Assembly (NCBI GenBank): GCA_003255065.1
Contig: QAOA01001798.1
Coordinates: 118,281 to 182,280, forward strand
Direction: 5' to 3'
Source: Cercis canadensis
Taxonomy: Eukaryota > Streptophyta > Magnoliopsida > Fabales > Fabaceae
DNA length: 64,000 nt
Of the stretch, positions 24,385 to 36,123 are shown one piece after another. The position numbers were made by a program, and so were the translations under genes. Within the stretch, counting starts at the first letter, position 1. Each line of letters opens with the position of its first letter. The notes under the pieces are model-generated. The model was not told the DNA's origin. It searched no databases and saw only the letters and a list, made by a program, of their open reading frames with translations.

Positions 24385-24887
24385 ATATGTAAGAAATATG
24401 GAATATTGGAGCAGCTGATAATGATATTATATAGGTTATTGCTTTAATATTGATATTGTGCTTTTTGGTTTAGTGACATTATGAAATAATATTACTACTA
24501 TAAATCAAATGAATAGTGCTAGAGAGCCAAGTGATTTTGCACCCAACGGATAACCATGTGATACATTTAATTTAGTGGTGGTGGTGACCACCAAATTAAA
24601 CAACATTTTAGAAGCTTTCACATCTTCCGGGGTTAATTTTGCACACACCCGAGCACTTGACCTAGCGCCTCATAGCACTTTTTAAAAGAAAAATGCTTGG
24701 TAGTTAGAAATGTTGTGATATGAATTTATAACCATCCTTCAAAATTATATGAATTTATAATCATCCTTAGATAAATATGTGATTCTTATCACTTTATTTC
24801 ATCTAATAACTACCTTAAATTTTGGCAAGGTTTTGATAGATTTTTTTTTTGGTTAAATAGCATTACTCTTTTTAAAATCAATACAAC

Positions 24888-25327
24888 AAGTTCATTAATT
24901 TGAATATTACACTTTAACAATAAAATTACACATTTATCACACTTTTTAACTTAATTACCTAAATATTACAGTTTTTAAAAAATTAAAAACAAAGAAAATT
25001 TTTTTTTGGACATATGAGGACTACCGAATACGCCAGTAGTTACACAGAATGTCTACATGAGACACGCCAATAGCCATTTGGCGTGTCCATTCGTAGTCAA
25101 ATTTTCTGCCTTCTAATTTTGACTAACTTGGGACACACCAATAACTTTTCCTTTTTTTTTTTTTTTTTTATAAAGTACACACCACCATTGACATGTTTGG
25201 TGGTCCCCACATGTTAGTTATGATTTTTTTTTAATTATTTAAAACTGTTATATTTAGGTAATTAGGTTAGAAATTGTTATAGATTAGTAAATTTATTTGT
25301 AAAGTATAATATTTATGTCAAAGAGCC
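24888..25327. mobile_element. Mutator-type MITE, 440 bp
   Basis: Long AT-rich terminal inverted repeats (left 24888-24995; right 25205-25327) share blocks such as 'aatattacacttt' and 'taattacctaaatatt'. An exact 9-bp direct repeat 'caatacaac' lies at 24879-24887 and 25328-25336. The centre has the perfect palindrome 'gacacgccaatagccatttggcgtgtc' around 25052-25082. The structure and part of the core word are shared with the element at 40841-41335. Confidence 0.7.
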
Positions 25328-25336
25328 CAATACAAC

Positions 25337-27659
25337 ATTAAGAGATAAACTCTATGATGAAAATCTCTCACGGTAATAATCTGAAATTTCATAAGATGTT
25401 AACATAGACAATCAAATCAGATTCAAACACCAAAAAACCTTACTTTTCATAGATCATTAGCATCCTCGATCCTTACTATAGCAAAGATGGGGTCACTCAA
25501 GAGCAGCCATGCAGAAATAATTAAGAGAAATTACTACAGGCAATGAACTATGATGGATTTCTCTAAATATTGTTCGTTTCTTAACTAGTACATTTTCACT
25601 TTTATTTATTCAGTCATTTATTTGATTTGCATGCAAATGGAATTAAGACCTATTAACCTCACCAATCCTTTATCACTTAACTTTAATGCAAGTTGCTAAA
25701 CTGTACTTTTCTTAATAACCTTTTCACTATTAATAAGAGAGTAAACAACACTTTTACATCAGGATCAACATGAAAGATATTCACAAGTTTTACAATCAAG
25801 GTACGTCTTCTTCATGCTACGAGTCAAATACACAATGGCTTTCAGGTACAATAATTTAAGGTCTTTCTTGCTTTTAGTCTTCAAATGCAATCATATTCAT
25901 ACTCTACTTAATCTTAGTTGTACCATATATTCCCGCATCTATATTATTTCCAATCTGTGGATCATGCTTTAACATAGCCCACTATTCAACTGCTATTTGC
26001 TTTGGCTGCATCTGGCTAGGTAGGTGGGTGTACTTGCTTGTCTTTGTATATATAACTTGCTATATATGTAGACAGCGGCCTTTAATGCTAACAAGAAAAA
26101 TACACTTTAATTAGCTAAGTAATTACCACTCTCATTATCATGGTGTCACAATATATTTTCAGTATTAATTAATTGCCTCCCCCTACTATTTTCGCTGGCT
26201 CTACTTCACCCTTTCCCCCTATTATAGAGCCACTTCTACAATTATCAGTTAGTATTAGTATTAATTACTATCACTATCTGGTTTCTTTTTTCTGCTTCGT
26301 CTCACAATCAGCACTATTTACGTTACAATAGTTATTGCTTATAAGCTTGTACATGTTCAGATTTGCCTTAAACTCCCTTTTGATTATGCTAGATTGTCCA
26401 TTTGGTAATATAGAGTAAAACCATGTTTAAGTAAATGATAGTGCTTTATGTATATGTGTCAACAAAAGGTATGTTGTTGATGTCGATGAGAAGTAGAAAA
26501 TTGGAAGTTCGGTTGACAATTTCTTTTTCTCTTAATAGCAATTCTCTCAAAAGCTGTTTTCACAAAAGTGATTCTCACAACAAAATCAAACATGAACTGA
26601 ACTTTCCAGTCAGAGGCTTTCTTGTGAATTAATTAGGATTTTCCTATTATTTTTAGTTATCATATTGGAGATATTAGGGTACGTAATTCATATCTGTATT
26701 ATTTCATTTATGACACAAGGATTAGGGTTAAAATAATATAGAGTTTCTAATCATACGAAGGTTATTGGATTGTCTTCTTCGCCTCATAGACATAGGCCTT
26801 AAAGAAGGGTGAACCTCCGACCACGTATATTTTCACTCTTGCTCTTTTCGTGTTATGTGTGCTATCAGTACACCTTACTTGCTATTATTATTTATTGAGA
26901 AAAACAATTGGAAACCGGGCCCTATGGTGTACATCATTCTCATTTTTCCCCTTGTGGTTTAGTCTATCAGCACTTAACTCGTCGCCTGTCTATTTTATAA
27001 CAGATAAACCATAATGGATCAAACCAGAGGTTATTTGATCATAGCTCAATCCATAAAGAGTGTGAAGTGGTTGCAGGCAAAATCATAGAATTATCTGATT
27101 TTTCCCCCCTTGTAAAATTGAGGATTTCATAGGGATAGGTAAGCTCACGTATATGTGACACGACTTACATGATTTGCTATGGTGCATTTTTCATTTTGAA
27201 GCACATTGCACATTTTTTAAGGGGAAATATAAGAAATGCATTAAAAAGAAAAAGAATATGCTACAAGTACATTAGAGATGAAAAGAGGGTAAAACTCTAC
27301 CCAAACTTTTATATCATCAAGTTGTTGAGACTAATGAGCAAGTCAGTAGGCAACCATATTGTCAGCACGACGAATACAAGAAAAAAAAAATGAAATGAAA
27401 ACCCGACACATTAAAGATCTAATATCATCAAGAATTAGCCCCAACTCTGAACCATCAGACATACCATGTGAGAGGCTATTTCAAACAAGAAGACAATCAC
27501 CCCTACCACAACCTTCGTGAAATGTAAATCCCGAACAAAAAGAAGCGTCTCTCGAAGAGCCCAAGCCTCCATCACATTGCACATTTCTAACTTGTTTTTA
27601 ATAAAATTGTAATTTTTTGAGATTCTTATTCCCAGGTTCCAAAACCTGAGAATTTTTCC
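25337..27659. other. Gene-poor intergenic stretch
   Basis: Several short frames occur on both strands but none shows domain content or linked splice sites. I see no RNA gene or element end. Confidence 0.35.
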
Positions 27660-27975
27660 CAAATGTTACGGAGGCACTTACTTGGATACTTTCCAAGTAG
27701 GTGCCTTACACATCATATGAAATAACCAAAAGACCTTTTGGTGTTATATAATTATTTTGTTTACATATGTGGTTATCTTTTGGTAATATGTGATTATTTC
27801 ATTCACATATGTGGTTATTCTTTAGTATTATGTGATTATTCTGTTCACATATGTGGTTATCATGTTCAAAAATAAACAAAACAACCATATATATAAACGG
27901 AATACCACATAGTATAAAGATGTATTTTGGTCATTTTACCAATGTAGCAAATACTTAAGTAGGCGCCTTTAGCAC
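27660..27975. repeat. Hairpin-bounded repeat with tandem 'cacatatgtggttat' units
   Basis: A hairpin, 'ggcacttacttgga' pairing with 'tccaagtaggtgcc' (27672-27705), begins the region. It is followed by about 2.5 copies of a 42-45 bp unit (27745-27862), each containing 'acatatgtggttat' and 'atatgtgattatt'. A related word, 'aagtaggcgcctttagc', lies at 27957-27973. This may be a small decayed transposon; no target duplication was found. Confidence 0.45.
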
Positions 27976-29635
27976 TTTTTAGTCTTTTTTATATAGGTTC
28001 TAGAACTTGATTGAATTAACTCTAATTTTTTTTTAATTTATGGAATAAAACTGTAATTTTGTTGTGGAAATTTGGCAACTTTTTCTTTTGAAATAACTCA
28101 TTGCAAGTTTATAGCTTGTTTTTAAAAAAATTGTAATTTTGTTTTGCAAAAGTTTGGCATCTTTTTCTTTTGGTATAAATTTATGCAACTTTTTGAAAAT
28201 TTTCCCTTAATTAAGTAATTTTTTAATTAGTTACAGAATTAGGTAAAAAAAATTATAAAATTTTAGATAAAAAAGATTACAAATACACATTGATTTGCAT
28301 TAAAATGAAAAAAAAAAAAAAAACTATAACAAATCCCGTGACTCACATATGTTTTTCATTCTAATATATATATATAAAATGATAATTTTCTTTTTGTTTC
28401 CTACAAGGTGATCCCTACATTTTTAGCGTGAAACTCATAATGATATTTTTTCAAACCACAGAGAAAAATGATACCGGTCAAACTATATGGGTTAGATCTG
28501 AATTCTTTTCTTATTTGATGTTTTTAGGTTTGGTTGCTCCCATAATATTTTTCAAATGTATATAATTTATCACAGAAAAATCATATTGAAGATAAATAAT
28601 AAATATAGGAAATTTTAAAAATAAAATAAAGTAATTATACTTATTAATAATATTGAAATTTTTACCAAATGGGCATATTATGTTTTTGTACTTATCCACC
28701 CTAATCTATAACAGACTTTGTTGTCTGATTGTATGTAAATTTGAACTAATCGGGTATTGTTTTGCTGTAGTGTGGACATGGCAAACAACACAAATACAAA
28801 TTGAAAATTCAAGTGATTGGAGTAACAAATAAGGGTTGATAACTACAATTATTTCTTTCTTAAGTTTTTGAAGCAGATAAAAGTGACAGAAAAGCATGCG
28901 TCACAAGCTGAATCCTTTTTGCTGTTTGAGTGTGTGGAGGAAACTGGAAAGCATTAAAGAAATTGCATTGTTTTATAAGCACCTATAATGAAACCAAAAA
29001 GCCTTTAACATTTCTGAGTAGATACATAGCGGAAGCCAAGGGAAAGAATAGAGAAAGAAACAGAAAGCAGAGAGAGAATATCCATTCCCCGTGAGGAAAA
29101 CTTCCATTCCCCGTGAGGAAAACTTGGAGGCATCCAAAGAAGGAACCCAAAGCAGGAACATGTTTTTGACACTTAGCTTTGCTATTTGCTGCTTGAGGAT
29201 ATTGTCCCAGTCAGCGATGAGATTCCTTTTCCAGCGTCCAACTTAACCCCACTGCTCTTTCATTTCATCAGTTTTTCACGTTCCCATGCAGAATGGTTGT
29301 TTTCAGAATCGTATACTGTTTCCCTAATATTATTGACCCCACACGCTTCTTCTTTCATATTTATATCCATGGATTATTTGACACATGAAACCCATAACAG
29401 CTAGCACACTTTGTCTATTATTCATTTTCACTGCTTCAGGAATGGTATATGCTACAAATTCTACTTCTCAAATACTGCTTTGTTCTCCCATAGGATATTC
29501 TTGCCATCTATCCCCCAAAAGTATAACTTCCTCCTTTCATACAACTAGTCAATGATTTTACGTCAATAAAGAATGACTAATAAAGTGACCTTAATTTGAG
29601 ATATATTTACATAATTAACAATTAAAGAATCTAAA
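27976..29635. other. AT-rich intergenic DNA
   Basis: No gene seen. A 22-bp tandem duplication of 'ttccattccccgtgaggaaaac' occurs at about 29079-29124. Confidence 0.35.
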
Positions 29636-29639
29636 TAAG

Positions 29640-29760
29640 CTATTAGATATAGTCGACTGGTAAGAGGTTTAGGTAATTTGTACGAGGTCACGGGTTTGAA
29701 CCTTCATGATAATTCTGAGTCTACATAAACACACATAGCACAACCTGATCAATCCATGGG
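29640..29760 (+). repeat. Possible tRNA-derived SINE remnant
   Basis: The word 'tagtcgactggt' resembles an RNA polymerase III A box (TRGYNNARYGG) and 'gggtttgaacc', about 40 bases later, resembles a B box (GGTTCGANNCC with changes). This spacing is typical for tRNA-derived SINEs. The cloverleaf is not intact and no tail or target duplication is clear. Confidence 0.3.
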
Positions 29761-29952
29761 TCTCCCAAAACAATTCCTAGCTAGACAATCTAACTTTATA
29801 TATCTATCTATGACAAAAATAATAATAGTAATAAATACACTTATAATACGGTTACTAAAAATAAATACACATGATATATTTTTTTCTAAAAAAGTTTCCA
29901 GATACGAAGAGAAAGAAAATGAAGAACTTTGATATGTACCCAAGCCCCTCAT

Positions 29953-31468
29953 AAATTACTAGATCATTTTGTATATGGATTTTAGGTTCATTAAGAGAGA
30001 TTAATAAGACACCTTAATTTTCGTTTATTTTAATTAATAGATCTTCTCAAATAACTTTTTATATGAACATCATACATATAGAGCTATTCAATAATTTAGT
30101 TGGTGTAGAGCCAAATAGGTTAACGTTTAAGTGAAAACAAATTTAGTAAATTAGCATAAATTTGACTTGGCGTCAAATCATATGCAGTACTCTTTTGAGC
30201 AGTTCTAATGTAAAATAATTTGGAGATGATTCTTCAAGAATTGATTCTCATAGAAAGAAGGGGTATTGTTAAAATTATTTCTGGAAATAATTTATGATAG
30301 AAGAATTGATTCCAGAAGGAGCAACTTACAGAAAATTCACCAAAATGAATTCTTCCAGAATTGATTGCAGTGTAGGAAATAGTAAATATATATAGTGGTT
30401 GCCAATGTATGAAGTAGTAAATAGAATAAATTTTATGGTTAGAATTGATTCTGGGAGAATCTCTCCTAAAAATATGAGACTAAGAATTGATCAAATAGAA
30501 ATTTATTTATTTTTTTACCAAAGAAAAAAAAGGAAATTGATTCATTTAACTCCAAAAACAAAAAGAAGAAATTGTTTTTTTAGTGATTATGAAATACAAT
30601 ATAAAACTATACAACTAATTTGATCTTACGTACTTAGTTATAAAGTTTTTTGACTTTAACATACACTCTTTTCAGTTATTTATTTATTTTTTATCTTTCT
30701 TATGAACTTAGCATTCACAATTCATTGGATGATAAATCATTTTAGAAGCTAATACAAGTTTGTTACGTAAAAACCACTCTAAGTGAGAGTGAGAATTTCT
30801 TTCAGCATTGACAATTCATCAGATTGATGCTAAATCAGTTAGAAGGTAATACAAGTTGATTACATAAAATCCACTTCTAAGTAAGAATTTCTCTCACATT
30901 TTTACATTTTTTTTAATTATTAGATAACTATATAAAGTTAGATTTTCTATCCGGGAATATGAAGTGAGATTCAAACCTCGGATCTTAATCTTTTTGAGAG
31001 ATCTTTAAATCAGTTCTATTGTATATACTTGTATACAATTTTATGTAATTTTCAAGTGTATATATAAGATTTTAAAGCAAGGGAAGGAAGTAGGACATAA
31101 TTAATCTAGTTAAATTTATAATTCAAGAGTGTCATTATTTAAAATAAAATTTATGATTATCATACAAGTCATTATAGATGAACTGTTCAGTTTGTTGTCA
31201 ATTCAAATTTTCTAGGGGGAAAGGAAGTTACAAAAGAATTTTTATATATTTAATTTCTGGTAATCGTTAGTTTAAAACTAGGCCTTAATTAGCTGACAAT
31301 GAAAGTAACATATGAAAAAAAAAAAGTTAAAATAGTTCGGTCATATAGTAATTCCAAAACTGCGTCACATGTGATCAACTAGATTCTGTGTCCTCATTCT
31401 CTTTATAAACCATCAACTATTGTTTAAATTTCTTTAGTGCTTTGTGATTAGAGAGAGAGAGAGAGAGA
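29953..31468. other. Upstream region of the bHLH-like gene
   Basis: No exon is supported. Repeated 'agaattgattc' words near 30240-30480 suggest a diverged local repeat. A (GA)n tract at 31450-31468 immediately precedes the start codon and is probably in the 5' leader. Confidence 0.35.
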
Positions 31469-32574
31469 ATGGTTTCAAGGAGTCACAAGAGAACAGCCAT
31501 GTGTAGGAACCTACAATTGCTTCGTTCGATCACTGACTCACATGCGGTGATTACTCTGAAAAATCTCTTTCTTCTTTTCTTGCCTGCCATTTTCTCTCAT
31601 TCAGCACCTTCATAGCCTGTTATGTTCAGAATCAAATTCATAAAAGGCAAAGACAAAAAGCTGGATTTCATTTCATTTCCATCAATTTGATCATCTTCTC
31701 TTTCTCTTCTCTAGTGCCTCATCTTTTCATTAAGGCCTCATGAGGGCTCTATCGCAAAATATTCAATTCTGGTTTTTAATTAAATGATCAACCCTTTATT
31801 CTACTTATATTCAAGGAGACAATAATATTTTTCTAGCTTGTCTGTTGCTTATTGTTTTAGTTTCTGTTTTCAAATATTCATTAAGAATTGAAGATTCTGT
31901 ATTATGATGGAATTTTTGTTGTGTGTATGCAGCGCCGTAAAACCTCAGTTATAGTGGATGCGTCTGAGTACATACAAGGGTTAAAGCGAAAGCTGGAAGA
32001 ATTGAATCAAGCAATTACAGCACAAAAGCTCATTGACTATGATCCAGTGCCTATGGTAGAAATCTGAGTAACTAATGCATCAAATTTAATTGAAACTCGA
32101 AACGATTTCTTCGTGCTTTGTGAAGATGCTCATGTTTTACTTTGCGCTTGTTATCCATGTTTCTGCAGCTTAGAGTTGAAGCACAAGAAAATGGGTTTTT
32201 GATTAAGGTGTTAAGCCAAAGGAGCTGCGATGGCTTGCTGGTTTTCATATTGGAAGCATTTGAAGAACTGGGTCTTGATGTGCTCCAAGCTGGGATTTCT
32301 TGTGTGGACAAGTTTTGTTTAGAAGCAGTTGGAACCAAAGTAATGATGTGAATAGAATTTCTTTCATATATTTGTTCTTATGTACAGAAATCACATGCAA
32401 ATCTCTTTCTCTATTCTCTATAAATTTGCGGATGGAGCCATGCACTAACGCAATTATAATTTGTTGATGTCTCAGGACAAAAACCAAGAAACTGGCAACA
32501 TTGATGTACAAATGGTTGAAAAAATAGTGTTTCAAGCTATTCAAAACTGGAGGAAAGTCACAGAGCAATCATAA
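31469..32574 (+). CDS. Plant bHLH-like/ACT-like regulator (SCREAM-like small protein)
   Basis: Complete four-exon gene: 31469-31546, 31933-32055, 32169-32339 and 32476-32574, all phase 0 and GT-AG, giving 156 residues. Residues 1-45 form a helix-loop-helix-like segment ('MVSRSHKRTAMCRNLQLLRS', then 'KTSVIVDASEYIQGLKRKL'); the usual DNA-contacting basic region is reduced. Residues 67-150 form an ACT-like fold ('LRVEAQENGFLIKVLSQRS', 'LEAFEELGLDVLQAGISCVD'), ending in a helix 'AIQNWRK'. Length, order and motifs match the small plant proteins annotated as bHLH-like or SCREAM-like transcription regulators (for example Arabidopsis At2g40435). They probably act by dimerising with other nuclear proteins rather than by binding DNA alone; that role is inference. 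A (GA)n leader lies directly upstream. Confidence 0.85.
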
Positions 32575-32972
32575 TTCATCATCCCTTCTCCTCATTTAGT
32601 TTTTCTTCCACTCATTTCCTTCATGTTCTACTATTTCATGTTTTCAATGATTTACAGTGTTTGCCTTCCGTAGCCCAATCTTATAATAGTCAGTTGTGGT
32701 ATATTGTAAGGAAATTGTCAATTCTCCGGGAGATATCTATAATCTAATACTTGATATATAATGCTAATGAGAAAATTATGAGAATGGATAGGTGTATTTA
32801 GGAACATATGATCACTCCCCACTTGTAAGTATTAATTAAGTGATTTGGTGAGACTTCCTTCCTTGTGTGAACAATGTTTTTTTTTTTTTTTTTTTATGTT
32901 AATGTTACGAGTATTCACATTTTATCCCATTAAACATAGGATTAATCTTGTTTTAGGGTTAGAGCAATTACG
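32575..32972. other. 3' flank of the bHLH-like gene
   Basis: Presumed 3' untranslated region and spacer; a T17 tract starts at 32878. No further coding signal. Confidence 0.35.
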
Positions 32973-33620
32973 GTTTCATCCCCTCTCTTAAAAATATTTT
33001 CATTGGACCTCGAACCCTTGATGCTAGCCAATGTTCTAATGTAATACTAGAGTCGAACATAAAATTCTATATATATTGAGAACATCTCACATGAAGGAAA
33101 TTGTTAAATACTGATGAACATTGAGATAAGAAAATTAGGGGTGTAATCGGTCCGGTTCGGTCCGGTTTTCACCCCAAACCGGATCAAACCGAATATGGAA
33201 TCTCGGTTTGGTTCGGTTCGGTTTTTGAAAATTTTGAGATTAAAACCGAGTCAAACCGGACCGGTCTGAATCGGTTCGGTTTGGTCGGTTTAGTCAGTTT
33301 GGTCGGTTCAGAGAAGGAGAGGAAGAAAGGGGAGAAGAATTTCTGATTTGGGTGAAAGTGGAAGTGTCGAGGAGAGTTAGGGTTAGGGATAAGACTTCAG
33401 AAGGCTAAAACGACGTCGTTTCCCTTAGACTCGGTTCGGTCCGGTTTATCACCGGTTTTCNGTTTCATTCCCTCTCTTAAAAATATTTTCATTGGACCTC
33501 GAACCCTTGATGCCAGCCAATGTTCTAATGTAATACTAGAGTCGAACATAAAATTCTATATATATTGAGAACATCTCACATGAAGGAAATTGTTAAATAC
33601 TGAACATTGAGATAAGAAAA
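32973..33620. repeat. Flank repeated with and without a hAT end (n at 33461)
   Basis: Positions 32973-33135 recur at 33462-33620 with a few substitutions and a 3-bp indel. The first copy runs straight into a hAT left end at 33136; the second runs on into unique flank at the same point ('aagaaaat|agaaaaattg'). This pairs a filled and an empty site across the assembly join. Confidence 0.75.
33136..33460. mobile_element. Left part of a hAT-type element (truncated by the join)
   Basis: It begins TAGGGGTGTAATCGGTCCGG, the same terminus as the 9480-12044 element, followed by dense 'ccggttcggt' subterminal repeats and an internal 'aaaacgacgtcgttt' palindrome. The right end is lost in the gap at 33461. 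Immediately upstream is 'aagaaaat', the expected 8-bp target site also visible in the empty copy at 33620. Confidence 0.65.
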
Positions 33621-34255
33621 TAGAAAAATTGAATCATGGGCTACTGCATGCATTGCTTAGGGAAGACTCTTCTCCAAATATAATAGTTATTCATCTCATC
33701 TTAACCAGTTTAAATAGGGGTATGTTATCAAACTCTTAATAGACTTTTTGTACCAAAAAAAAAACTCTTAATAGAATTTGGGAAAATTTGAAATTTGAAA
33801 TGGCAATCCATTAGGGTTTGGATAGTATAATGGGATTTGATCTTTGACGCTTAGTTGCCCTAATTTTTCGTATATTATTGAAAAAAAAAATTCATATATA
33901 AGTACTAAGTTTTTTTCATATCTCTCACTTTTATTTAACTATAAAGTTACTGTTGTACATGAAATGAATGTGCTTATTGAATGATTTTTTTTATTATTTT
34001 TTTTAAAACCTTTAGCTAGAGAAAGGGAGGGACCCCAAAGTGCAATGACCTATGGCCATGCTTGGTGACCACTGGACTGAAGCCCTGGTCAGATGAATAT
34101 TAATTTTAACATAGAAGTGTAACTCATATGAAATACTGTAGGCACTGTTAAAATGTTTTTAGACATGTTAAAATATTTATTTTATTTTTAATCAAGTGTT
34201 TTTTTGATAAATTCTTAAAAATTTTAATATTAATTTTTTTTACAATAAGGTTAAG

Positions 34256-34320
34256 GTTATCTCTTTTAAGGCGGGATATGTTTAAAGNGTTATCTCTTTT
34301 AAAGCGGGATATGTTTAAAA
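34256..34320. repeat. 32-bp duplication around the n at 34288
   Basis: The word starting 'gttatctcttttaa' at 34256-34287 recurs at 34289-34320 with one or two differences, abutting the n. Same explanation as the other joins. Confidence 0.6.
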
Positions 34321-36123
34321 CATTTGATCATATCTTAAATAAGTTTTATAACCAAATAACCTATAACAAAGTGGTATTGAAGTCATTATCTAAGTTTACA
34401 AGTTCTATGATCAACTAGACTTGCAGACAAAGTAAGAAAAAAGGTTTCCCAGATTTTTTTTTTTTTGCTAACAAATAAAGGTTTTTATCATTTACTGATA
34501 AAAAAAGTACAAATAGGAAAGCTTAAAAGACATATAGTTTTATTAATATGGGGAAATGCTAAGTACCTAGATGGGTCTTTATCCTACCTTACCCCATATA
34601 GGTAGGGTAAAAATGGGAAAAAAAAATTACTGAGTTTAGAGCTAAACGAATTTTTAAACTTGGAAGCATCATTTACTGTGACTCATACTAAGTAACTTAA
34701 TTTTTTGAGATTTTACAATGGTACCAAAATCAAAAGTTTGTTCAGCTCCAAACTCTCAATAATTTTTATTTTTACCCTACAATGAGGTAGGATAGCAAAC
34801 CCCGCTTGCAAAAATGTGAGGGCATACCTGTAATTAGGAAGATTCATTATTAGCAATCTTGTAAATACCAAAAAGAAGCCACACTCTTCTTTGATTAGGG
34901 ATGGCAATTTCACCCAACCCCACCCGGTTCTTCCCTGCCCCACCACGGTGGGGCTCCACGCAGGGATGGGTTTTCTTAAGCCCTTAATGGTCTTATCCAA
35001 ACTCTTGTTTGAATTGGTTGGTGTTGGTGTCACCACAACCCCAAGTGATGATCGCTTGGTTGAATTTTTTTTTTTCCTATGTTGATTTCAGGTGGAAAAC
35101 ATCTGGGCTGTATAGCATCAGTCAATTAAGTATTCATGGAGTTTCTCTTCGCGAAGTACTCTCTCAATTTCTTAAAAATGAATGATATGATTTTTTTTTT
35201 TATTTGTAGATAAATAACGACTGCATTTGTAATCGAGAAAGTTTGAGAAAGTGGAGTGAAGAGACTAACCTTATGACTAAGAGCATGTTCCACTAAGATA
35301 GAGCTCTTCTTATTGCTATTGTAAATTAAGATATCATGAGATATACAAGAAGAAATTGTCCATAAAAAGGTTAAAATAGTGCATCATGTATTGAAGGTAC
35401 TCTGGGCATTAGAGAGATCAAAATGGCATATAACTAGTCATGCCTAGAGACCTGTCTGTATTAAATCTATGTTTTTTGTTCCTACGCCTTGTGCACATTA
35501 ATAGGAGACTAATACTTGATTGTTATGTTGTTAACTACATAACTATCCCAAACATGCCATCCTCCTAAATCAGTTGAAAACGGTGGGAACAGCACGAGAC
35601 CTTAGGATAGCAAGTGGCAACTTAATATGAATTCAAGAAAGCAACAGATATTTGTACAACTACAATAAGGAAAAAGAGAAAGTGAATTCAGGTTTTGAAA
35701 ACCACAATGGGAAATAACATATAAGAAATAGAACTGGAAACTGGTTTACCATACTCTGGATTGTATCTGTCAGTAGATAACAGCAAGTTACATCATGGTG
35801 TAGAAAGATCATGCCTAAGAAACATCTTTTAAGTCACATAAGCAGCTGTGTTTGAAACCTTCTCTTACTGCTTCCTTAATCGTCAACTAACAATCAGCAA
35901 AGAACTTCTTTATTTTCCATTGAATTTTGTTACACATACAGCGGCAAGTCCAAGAGACTAGATTAGAAGCTGCATTATTTTCATCATCTGCACCTTGGCA
36001 AATAACAGAAATGTCCTTCCGTGCCACAAATTTACCAAGCAGAAGTGTTGTCCATAAACAGAAGAGACAACTGAGTTCTGGGGAAACGGGTTGCTACAAA
36101 TGGTGAGAGTATATACCTAAACT
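34321..36123. other. Intergenic region downstream of the first pseudouridine synthase gene
   Basis: No gene is supported. At 34897 'tagggatggcaatttcaccc' followed by GC-rich repeats resembles a hAT-type end without a partner. Sequence from about 35850 to 36123 is probably the 3' untranslated region of the gene at 36124-40575. Confidence 0.35.

Noticed and set aside
29640..29760. Functional tRNA gene
   Set aside because: A- and B-box-like words are present, but acceptor, anticodon and T stems do not pair.
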